This document shows positions 24,973 to 32,561 of a stretch of 64,000 nt of DNA, in pieces (positions within the stretch are counted from its first letter, which is position 1; the number at the start of each line of letters is the position of its first letter). Below the pieces are notes generated by a model. That model saw only the letters and a program-made list of their open reading frames with translations. It was not told where the DNA came from and made no database searches. This DNA comes from Spirulina major PCC 6313 (GTDB taxonomy: Bacteria > Cyanobacteriota > Cyanobacteriia > Cyanobacteriales > Spirulinaceae). The stretch is taken from assembly GCF_001890765.1 (NCBI RefSeq), contig NZ_KV878783.1, positions 1,589,174 through 1,653,173 of the forward strand, in the 5' to 3' direction. The position numbers and the translations under genes are program-made.

Positions 24973-25545
24973 CTAACAAGACACTGTGAAATACTCACTG
25001 GCTACTTCTAAGCTTTCTAGCTCATCAAGAAAATCTACAATGTAATCGTCAGAATAGCCTGCTTTACTCAAAATATCTTCAATTTTAATCGGAATACTCG
25101 ATCCATTTGGATCTTGCCATTCAGGAACATTAACCGGATCATGAACCCACTCAATGAGTTGATGGTAGGTCATATCTCCCAATTCTTGATAAACCGCATT
25201 AATTAAAGTGATTTCTGCACGAGAAAGTTTACCAATTCCAGGTTTTTTAATCAGGTTAACCGCATATTGATCATGCTCTGACTTGACAATAAACTGACTC
25301 CATAGTTTAGAGCCAGAAAAATAAGTTTGTCCGTTAATATTATTTAAGGTTGAGCTGAGAATCGGCCCATTGGGCAGTGAATAAAGGTTGTCAAATGTCA
25401 CTGGGAGACCACGGTTAATAATTGATCTTTGCTCAATCACGTACATAAGTTTGATGAGCTTTGTATAATTCATGCTTCCACCTTCTTTTTCTAAGAGTAA
25501 GGCGGCAACTTGAACCGCTTTTTCTTCTCGGTATCGAGCTTTCAT
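24973..25545 (-). CDS. Panacea (DUF4065/SocA-like) domain protein, probable antitoxin
   Basis: 190 residues. The segment MNYTKLIKLMYVIEQRSIINRG followed by NLYSLPNGPILSSTLNNI fits the Panacea/DUF4065 fold, found in antitoxins that neutralise many unrelated toxins, including SocA of the SocAB system. It is first in a two-gene operon with the downstream 139-residue protein. Base composition is low in G+C and lacks HIP1 octamers. The start at 25545 follows AT-rich sequence likely to hold the promoter. Direct repeats on both sides suggest the pair can be gained or lost as a unit. Confidence 0.75.
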   Translation of the reverse strand: MKARYREEKAVQVAALLLEKEGGSMNYTKLIKLMYVIEQRSIINRGLPVTFDNLYSLPNGPILSSTLNNINGQTYFSGSKLWSQFIVKSEHDQYAVNLIKKPGIGKLSRAEITLINAVYQELGDMTYHQLIEWVHDPVNVPEWQDPNGSSIPIKIEDILSKAGYSDDYIVDFLDELESLEVASEYFTVSC

Positions 25546-25761
25546 ATTTAAACTCTCGCAAAGAATGGTTGTTAACCCTTTAGATAAATTATACGATTTT
25601 GTTGACTTTTTGTGCAGCTATTCCTCTTTTGCTATATTGCTATATTTGGATCAAACCCACATTTTTTCATCGGCTGTGACAACGAAAGAAGGCGTTGAAG
25701 AGTCCTGTAGTGAAAGAAGTGGGATATTGTTCGTCCATGGGGAACAAGCTCCGAAGTTTGC

Positions 25762-25900
25762 TTAAATCCGAAATAGGCCTTCCGGGTTGACGGAGAGGAG
25801 CGATCGCTGTTGTACCCCCTCGCGATGCAGCACCCCATTGGCGGCTAATAATCCGCTTGTGATCGCCCGTTCCATCAAGCCACAGGGAAAGGGCATTTTT
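25762..25900. repeat. 139-bp direct repeat, copy 2 (3' end of the FAD-Rieske gene)
   Basis: Begins exactly at the stop codon (reverse-strand TAA at 25762-25764) of the FAD-Rieske gene and runs into its coding sequence. It is identical to 24379-24517. This copy is the original because it is continuous with the gene. Confidence 0.93.
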
Positions 25901-27687
25901 ACCCAATCTCCGGCAAACATCAGATTGGCGATCGCGGTTTCTGTGCTAGGGCGGGAGTCGTAACTGTTGGGAGGATAGCCAGAGAAATTTTTCTGATTCA
26001 CCAATTCGCGATGGAGAACGGTTGCGCCTTGGAGGGCGGGGACGATTTCATAGAGTTCGCGCTCGAAGGTATCGAGTAAGGCCTGTTGGGTGGGGAATTG
26101 GTCTTCTTTGTAACAGTAGGCGTGGAGTTCGATCACGCTGTTGCCGGTGCGTTCTGACCAGTCGATGAACTGGGTTTGGATGCGGTGGTAGAGGGTGATG
26201 CTGTCGGTGAGGTCGTAGCCGGATAGGGAGGTGAAATTGCTATGTTCCCAATCAAAATCGCGATCGAGCCAGAAGCGACCGACGGCGAAGGGGTCAGCGA
26301 CGGCGAGAGTTTGCACCTGATCGCGCAGCGTCGGATCAACATCCCCCGCCATCACGTCGAAGAGATGCCGTGCACCGGGGACATCGGTGGCGAGGACATA
26401 GTAGTCGGCGGTGAGGGTGGTGGTGGGGCTGGGGTTGGGGCGGGTGGCGATCAGTTGGGCGCGATCGCCCTCTTTTGATTCAATCTGCAACGGGGTTAAA
26501 TCCTGCTGGGCGGGGCCGCGCACCACTTTCCCCTGAGCGTCATATTTCGCGCCGTGGCAGGGACAGAGGAAGGAGCCATCGGCCTGGGGTTGGACGGTGC
26601 AACCTTGGTGGGTACAGGTAAGGGAGAGGGCCGTTTTCGCACTGGTGGCGAGATAGACGCGATCGCCCGCCCCGTAAAATTCCCCATCCGTTAACCGGGG
26701 ATTGCGCTCCACCCAAAACGGCACATTCGGCTCGCTTTGTCCGGTTTGATAGGTGAGGGTTTGGATGTGATCATTGGCACAGTCCCAACTCTGTACCGTT
26801 GCTTCGGGGATCACTTGGCCGCCATTGGCCTCGATCGCCGCCACCATTGGCTGCACCAAACTCGTGCCCATATCATCCACCGTGCCATTGAACGCCAACC
26901 CCTCCGGATTGCCGAAAAAATAGAAGTGGAAAAACTGCAACAATTCCCCGGTACTCAACTGATCCGGGGCGTTCAAACTGGACTTGGCAAAGGGTAAAAA
27001 GTAGAGATCATACAGGCCACGGGGAAAATCCGCCGCCGCCCATTCCGACACCGGGATCGCGTCGAAATTTTGAAAGGTGCGCGGAATCCGAAAGCCGGTA
27101 ATGGCGTGAAAGACCTGTAAATGTTTCCAATGGGTGAGGTTAATCCCCCAGCGGAGGCGGTTCGGGGAAGAAATGGCGAGATCGACAATATTCCAGGGGA
27201 AGGCCGAATGGCTGGGGCGGAAGACTTCGGGCTGATAGTGGCCGTCGCGAAAGACGAGGGAATAGTAATCAAGGGATTTGAAATGATCCTCGATGCTGAG
27301 TTCTGTAACGATGCTTTTGAGGTTGTAATACTGGGGGAAAAAGCCGTGAAACCCATGTTCCATGCGGAAGGTGTCGTCACCCACTTGGATCTCCCAACTG
27401 GCGATTTTGCCGCCGAGGTTGGGGGATTTTTCCAGCAGGGTGACGGCAAAGCCGCGCTGACTCAGTTCGTAGGCACAGGCCAAGCCCGCTAGCCCGGCTC
27501 CGATCACACAGACCGATTTGCGATCGCTCACTCGTGTCGGCAAATCCAAGCGATCGGGCTGATGCAGTGTGGGTTGGGGTTTAATCAGGCGGGAATAGCC
27601 AATTCCAGCGGCGATCGCCCCTAGTCCTGCCGCTTTGAGTACCGTGCGCCGTGACAGATTGAGCGGGGTTGAAGGGACTTCACTCAT
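25762..27687 (-). CDS. FAD-dependent desaturase-like oxidoreductase with internal Rieske domain (CrtU/CruE-like)
   Basis: 641 residues. A twin-arginine-type leader (SRRTVLKAAGLGAIAAG) precedes a Rossmann FAD motif (VCVIGAGLAGLACAYELSQRGF, broken here as GAGLAGLACAYEL) and EHGFHGFFPQYYNL. That last segment resembles the carotenoid desaturase/methyltransferase family of isorenieratene synthase (CrtU, CruE). A Rieske 2Fe-2S domain is inserted at about 365-415 (CTHQGC and CPCHGA). The C-terminal FAD segment ends ANLMFAGDWVKMPFPCGLMERAI. If the CrtU/CruE resemblance holds, it would act on beta-carotene toward aromatic carotenoids such as synechoxanthin, but the leader suggests export to the thylakoid lumen or periplasm. 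FAD plus Rieske is sure; the substrate is not. Confidence 0.8.
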   Translation of the reverse strand: MSEVPSTPLNLSRRTVLKAAGLGAIAAGIGYSRLIKPQPTLHQPDRLDLPTRVSDRKSVCVIGAGLAGLACAYELSQRGFAVTLLEKSPNLGGKIASWEIQVGDDTFRMEHGFHGFFPQYYNLKSIVTELSIEDHFKSLDYYSLVFRDGHYQPEVFRPSHSAFPWNIVDLAISSPNRLRWGINLTHWKHLQVFHAITGFRIPRTFQNFDAIPVSEWAAADFPRGLYDLYFLPFAKSSLNAPDQLSTGELLQFFHFYFFGNPEGLAFNGTVDDMGTSLVQPMVAAIEANGGQVIPEATVQSWDCANDHIQTLTYQTGQSEPNVPFWVERNPRLTDGEFYGAGDRVYLATSAKTALSLTCTHQGCTVQPQADGSFLCPCHGAKYDAQGKVVRGPAQQDLTPLQIESKEGDRAQLIATRPNPSPTTTLTADYYVLATDVPGARHLFDVMAGDVDPTLRDQVQTLAVADPFAVGRFWLDRDFDWEHSNFTSLSGYDLTDSITLYHRIQTQFIDWSERTGNSVIELHAYCYKEDQFPTQQALLDTFERELYEIVPALQGATVLHRELVNQKNFSGYPPNSYDSRPSTETAIANLMFAGDWVKMPFPCGLMERAITSGLLAANGVLHREGVQQRSLLSVNPEGLFRI

Positions 27688-28007
27688 AAATTAAACGTTA
27701 CAAAAATCAACAATATTAAAAACACTTTCACCAGTGTACGCAATTTTCTCAGGGTGGGTTATCCAGGCTGCACGCCGCCAAGGAAAAATTAGGGACGGAC
27801 TATGATGAAAATAGGGCAACTGCTCGTGTTGTCGTTGTCATGGGTCTCTAAGAGGATGCCTGAAACGTCGGAGTGCAGGAACAAAACGCGATCCTCACTC
27901 ACCGGAAACAAAGAGCTGAAGCCCCTTGCCGCTCCGCAGTGCCATTGAAGATCTAGGTCAAAATGGCACTTTCACGCAGCCTCTCAGTATGTAAAGCCAC
28001 GGAAGTA
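27688..28007. other. 320-bp intergenic region before the GGDEF/EAL sensor
   Basis: No convincing gene. A 48-codon frame at 27801 (MMKIGQLLVLSLSW) has no recognisable features. The stretch 27840-27950 is richer in G+C with several short complementary segments and may be a structured leader of the sensor mRNA, but no known riboswitch was recognised. The first part should hold the promoter of the divergent FAD-Rieske gene. Confidence 0.4.
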
Positions 28008-31000
28008 ATGATCAAGCCACAACGATTAGCCTGTGGATGTCTTTGGTTGACAGCTTTATGTCTCGGACTGTTTCCGAGGGTGTCCCTGAGCCAACCTAGC
28101 CCAATTCGGGTTGGTGTATACCAAAATTATCCGAAGATTTTTGTGAATCAGTCTGGCCAGGCGGCGGGCTTTTGGGTGGATCTTATGGATGAGATTGCCG
28201 CTGCTGAAGATTGGACGGTAGAGTATATTCCCTGCGAGTGGGAAGTCTGTTTAACAAACTTAGAGCAGGGCAGTCTTGATGTGATGCCGGATGTGGCCCA
28301 TACCCCAGAGCGCGATCGCCGCTTTAACTTCAACCAAGAATTGGTTCTCGCCAGTTGGTCTGTGGTCTATCGTCATCCCAGGGTTCCCGTCCACTCCTTG
28401 CTCGATCTCGATCAAAAGCGCGTGGCCGTCCTCGAACAGAGTGTGCAAGCAGAGGCATTGTTAGACCAGGCTCAAGCGTTTGATATTCAGCCCCACATTG
28501 TTGAGGTGGATAGTTTTGACGCTGTGTTCGAGCACATTCAAACGGGCAAAGTCGATGCGGGGATTACAAACCGTTTTTTTGGCACCCAAGCCGAACAGCA
28601 TTACTGGGTCAAAAAAACCAATGTTTTTATCGAAGTATCCCACTTACACTTTGCCACAGCCCCCACATCAGAACATCTAGCGCAGTTACAGAAAATTGAT
28701 CAGCACCTCCGCCAGTGGAAACATGATCCGGACTCGGTGTATGCCGTTGCCCTTCGACAGTGGCTAGAGCCAGATTCGGGGGTAAATTGGCATACTGTGC
28801 AGCAGTGGTTGATCAATTGGATCATCATCGTCCCCATCGTCGGGTTTGTGGCGGCGGTGATCGGCAATCGGCGGCTGCAACGGGAAATCCAACAGCGTCA
28901 ACAGGTGGAGACAGCCTTACGCCACAGTGAAGAACGGTTTCACGTCATGATGGACAATCTGCCTGGCGTGATTTTTCGCTATATTTTGTATCCTGATGGT
29001 TCCGACCGGGTGATTTATATGAGTACGGGCTGCTCGAAGCTTTGGGAGGTGGAGGCGGCGGTGGTGATGGAGAGTGCGGCGGTACTGTGGGAGATGGTGC
29101 ATCCGGAGGATGTGGACGCGATGCAGGCTGCGGTACTCCAGTCGGCTCAGACCCTAGACCCCTGGTTTTGGCAATGGCGGATCGTCACGCCGTCGGGACG
29201 GCTCAAGTGGCTGGAGGCGGCGGGCAGCCCGACGCGCCAAGGGGATGGCTCGGTGCTTTGGGATACGTTGATTTTGGATGTGAGCGATCGCCACCAGCTT
29301 GATGCTCAACGCCGGGCCACGGAAACGGCTCTGCGGGCCAGTGAAAGCCGTTATCGTCAGGTGGTGCAGTCCCAAACGGATTTTATTTTGCGATCGCTCC
29401 CCGATACGACGATCACCTTTGCCAATCAGTCCCTCTGTCAGGCGTTAGGCACTTCCTTAACGGACATCATCGGGCATCCCTGGATCGATTTTGCCAATTC
29501 GAGTGATTTAGAAAAAGATGAAACCCTCCAGCGTCTAGCGCAACTCACCCCCGGTCGCGCCACATTTATGGCGGTGAATCGCGATCAACGGGCCGATGGA
29601 CAAGAGGGCTGGACGCAGTGGTTAAACCAAGGCATTTTTGATCAGCAGGGGAATTTAATTGAAGTGCAGTCCGTGGGGCGCGATATTACGGCCCTGAAGA
29701 TGACGGAACAGGCCTTGCAAGAGAGTGAATACCTGTTTCGCTCTGTGTTTGAACAGGTGCGGGTGGGGATTGTGTTTTGTGACCCCACGGGGGTGATTCT
29801 GCGGGTCAATCAAAAATATTGTGAAATCACGGGCTACAGTGCCGAGGAACTGACTCAGACGATTGTGTTTGAGATGACGGCAGCGGGCGATCGCGACCAG
29901 CACCGCGTCCTGTTTGATCAAATGATTGCGGGTGAACGGGAGATGTATAGCTTTGAAAAGCAACAGCGCCGCAAGTCCGGGGACTTGATCTGGGTGGAAG
30001 TGACCAGTTCGATGCTGCGCAATGCGGAGGGGGAATTGAGCCTAGTGGTGGGGATTGTTGACGATATTAGCGATCGCAAGGCCGTCGAAGCCTCCCTACG
30101 GGAGAGCGAAGAACAGTTTCGGCAACTGGCGGAAACGGTGCAAGAGGTGTTTTGGCTCAGTGATACGGTGACGGGTGAAAGTCTTTACGTCAGCCCGGCC
30201 TACGCCACGATTTGGGGGCGCAGTTGTGAGAGCTTGGCGACTCAGCCCAAAGCTTTCATGGATGCCATTCATCCTGACGATCAGGACTGGGCGATCGCCC
30301 ATTACCGTTCCCATCGGGATCAACCCTTTGAGTTGGAATATCGCATTGTGCGCCCCGATGGGGCGGTGCGCTGGATTTGCGATCGTGGTTTTCCCATTTA
30401 CGACGAGAGCGGGCAACTGGTGCGGCGGGCGGGGGTGGCGCAGGACATTACCGATCGCAAGCAAGCCGAGTTAAGCCTCGCGGAAAGTGAAGCCCGCTTC
30501 CGCCTTGTGTCTGAGAACATGAGCGATCTCGTCTGTCTCCACCGTCCCGATGGGGGTTATCTCTACGTCACCCCTTCGAGTCAAACGATGTTAGGCTATG
30601 CCCCCGAAGCGTTAATCGGACGGCAGCCAGAGGACTTTATCCACCCGGATGATCGCGATCGCTTTCACCACGATCTCCATGCCCAAACTCTCCGCTTCTC
30701 CAGCACCCCCAGCGTCTACCGCATTCAAACCCAAACCGGCACTTACATCTGGATTGAAACCCTGATCAAGCCCCTCTTGAACCCAGACGGGGAGGTGCAA
30801 CACCTACAAACCACCTCCCGCGAAGTCACCGATCGCGTCACAATCGAAAACCAACTTCGCCACGATGCCCGCCATGATGCCCTCACCGGACTGCCGAACC
30901 GGAGTTGCTTAATGGAACGACTCCAAGCCGCCTGCCAACGGGCCCAGGCTGATCCCACGGTGCAGATTGCGGTGTTGTTTCTGGACTTGGATCAATTCAA

Positions 31001-32141
31001 AATGATCAACGATAGTTTGGGGCATTTAATTGGCGATCAGTTGCTAATTGCGATCGCCCAACACCTCAGCACCCTGATCCGAGAGACGGATCTTGCGTCG
31101 CGTCTCGGTGGTGATGAATTTGTCGTCTTACTCGAAGACATTGCCGGAGAAGCCGAAGTGATTCTGGTGGCAGAACGTATTTTAATGGCGTTGCGATCGC
31201 CCCAAACCCTGTCCGGACGGGAAATTTTCATCAGTACCAGCATCGGCATCGCCATCAGCGACAAGACCTACACCGAAGCCGAAGATCTGATTCGTAATGC
31301 AGACATTGCCCTGTATCGCGCCAAATCGGGGGGGCGATCGCGCTACGCCCTCTTTGACCCCGCCATGCACATCCAGGTGATCAACCGCCTCCAACTGGAA
31401 AACGACCTCCGCAAAGCCCTCGACCACGATCAACTCGTGCTCTACTATCAACCCATCATCGCCCTCAACAGCGGCGAAATCCTCGGATTTGAAGCCCTCA
31501 TCCGTTGGCAACACCCCACACGGGGCATCATCCCCCCTGATACCTTTATCCCCATCGCCGAAGAAACCGGCCTGATCATCCCCATCGGAACGTGGGTACT
31601 CCAGACCGCCTGCGCCCAACTCGCCCTCTGGCATCACCGCAGTCCTAGCCTGAAAATCAGCGTCAACCTCTCCCCCAAACAACTACAAGAATCGATCCTC
31701 ATGCAGCAAATTACCCAGGTTCTCGCCCAAACCGGTATTCAGGGCCAACACCTCACCCTCGAAATCACCGAAAGTATGGTGGCCCAAAATATTGACGCGA
31801 CCGGTGAGTTACTGACCCGAATTCGATCACTGGGGGTTCAAATTAGTATTGACGACTTTGGCACGGGCTATTCTTCCCTGAGTTATCTGTATCAACTCCC
31901 CATTGATTTTCTGAAAATTGATCGCACCTTTGTCCAGCATGTGCGTCTCGGTACGAAAAACCAGAGTATCGCTGAGTCGATCGTCGCCCTGAGTAATGTG
32001 CTCGAACTCCATGCGATCGCGGAAGGCATCGAAACCCAAGAACAATTAACCTGGCTGCAACACCTCAACTGCGAAATGGGCCAAGGCTATCTGTTCTCAC
32101 AACCCATTCCCGTCCATCAAGCCACCGCCCTCCTCCCCTAG
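28008..32141 (+). CDS. Solute-binding/PAS/GGDEF/EAL sensor (c-di-GMP turnover)
   Basis: 1377 residues from the ATG at 28008, which gives a clean signal peptide (CLWLTALCLGLFPRVSLSQ); a longer frame starts at 27963. Order: periplasmic bacterial solute-binding family 3 domain (about 30-255), one membrane helix (about 266-286), five PAS domains each starting like SEERF or SESRY (about 300-945), GGDEF with intact RLGGDEF (about 1032), and EAL with EALIRW, DDFGTGYSSL and DFLKID. GGDEF makes and EAL degrades cyclic di-GMP; both motifs are complete, so the direction is open. The binding domain suggests that a small amino-acid-like ligand outside the membrane controls it. Monocistronic, followed by a tandem-repeat spacer. 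Confidence 0.93.
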   Translation: MIKPQRLACGCLWLTALCLGLFPRVSLSQPSPIRVGVYQNYPKIFVNQSGQAAGFWVDLMDEIAAAEDWTVEYIPCEWEVCLTNLEQGSLDVMPDVAHTPERDRRFNFNQELVLASWSVVYRHPRVPVHSLLDLDQKRVAVLEQSVQAEALLDQAQAFDIQPHIVEVDSFDAVFEHIQTGKVDAGITNRFFGTQAEQHYWVKKTNVFIEVSHLHFATAPTSEHLAQLQKIDQHLRQWKHDPDSVYAVALRQWLEPDSGVNWHTVQQWLINWIIIVPIVGFVAAVIGNRRLQREIQQRQQVETALRHSEERFHVMMDNLPGVIFRYILYPDGSDRVIYMSTGCSKLWEVEAAVVMESAAVLWEMVHPEDVDAMQAAVLQSAQTLDPWFWQWRIVTPSGRLKWLEAAGSPTRQGDGSVLWDTLILDVSDRHQLDAQRRATETALRASESRYRQVVQSQTDFILRSLPDTTITFANQSLCQALGTSLTDIIGHPWIDFANSSDLEKDETLQRLAQLTPGRATFMAVNRDQRADGQEGWTQWLNQGIFDQQGNLIEVQSVGRDITALKMTEQALQESEYLFRSVFEQVRVGIVFCDPTGVILRVNQKYCEITGYSAEELTQTIVFEMTAAGDRDQHRVLFDQMIAGEREMYSFEKQQRRKSGDLIWVEVTSSMLRNAEGELSLVVGIVDDISDRKAVEASLRESEEQFRQLAETVQEVFWLSDTVTGESLYVSPAYATIWGRSCESLATQPKAFMDAIHPDDQDWAIAHYRSHRDQPFELEYRIVRPDGAVRWICDRGFPIYDESGQLVRRAGVAQDITDRKQAELSLAESEARFRLVSENMSDLVCLHRPDGGYLYVTPSSQTMLGYAPEALIGRQPEDFIHPDDRDRFHHDLHAQTLRFSSTPSVYRIQTQTGTYIWIETLIKPLLNPDGEVQHLQTTSREVTDRVTIENQLRHDARHDALTGLPNRSCLMERLQAACQRAQADPTVQIAVLFLDLDQFKMINDSLGHLIGDQLLIAIAQHLSTLIRETDLASRLGGDEFVVLLEDIAGEAEVILVAERILMALRSPQTLSGREIFISTSIGIAISDKTYTEAEDLIRNADIALYRAKSGGRSRYALFDPAMHIQVINRLQLENDLRKALDHDQLVLYYQPIIALNSGEILGFEALIRWQHPTRGIIPPDTFIPIAEETGLIIPIGTWVLQTACAQLALWHHRSPSLKISVNLSPKQLQESILMQQITQVLAQTGIQGQHLTLEITESMVAQNIDATGELLTRIRSLGVQISIDDFGTGYSSLSYLYQLPIDFLKIDRTFVQHVRLGTKNQSIAESIVALSNVLELHAIAEGIETQEQLTWLQHLNCEMGQGYLFSQPIPVHQATALLP

Positions 32142-32177
32142 TTGACCTCGCCTGCGTTTAATCTCCCTCCCTCTCTG

Positions 32178-32440
32178 TCAAGGCAGCGGGTTAGAGCAAG
32201 GCAGCGGGTTAGAGCAAGGCAGCGATTTAGATCAAGACAGTGGGTTAGATCAAGGCAGCGATTTAGTCAAGGCAGCGATTTAGTCAAGGCAGCGATTTAG
32301 TCAAGGCAGCGATTTAGTCAAGGCAGCGATTTAGATCAAGGCAGCGATTTAGATCAAGACAGTGGGTTAGATCAAGGCAGCGGGTTAGAGCAAGGCAGCG
32401 ATTTAGTCAAGGCAGCGATTTAGTCAAGGCAGCGAGCTAG
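32178..32440. repeat. Tandem array, 15 units of 17-18 bp
   Basis: Head-to-tail units of consensus TCAAGGCAGCGATTTAG, some with an extra A, a GGGTTAG variant, or TCAAGACAGTGGGTTAGA. The variant TCAAGACAGTGGG unit appears twice (units 4 and 11) in similar surroundings, which suggests block duplication. It fills most of the 420-bp spacer between two convergent genes. There are no unique spacers, so it is not a CRISPR. Confidence 0.92.
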
Positions 32441-32561
32441 AAGCTCGCACTACAGAGGATTCCAGGCAGGGTAGTGTGAGCCGCTGGCTTACTCATACCC
32501 CTTCCAGATTCGTAACTTGGGTTATGTATAAACAGTAGTTCCCTAACACCGGCCCCCGGCC

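Noticed and set aside
27801-27947. 48-codon small protein before the GGDEF/EAL gene
   Set aside because: No ribosome site, no conserved features, and it overlaps what may be a structured leader.
32178-32440. CRISPR array
   Set aside because: Units of 17-18 bp follow each other directly, with no unique spacers and no cas genes nearby.
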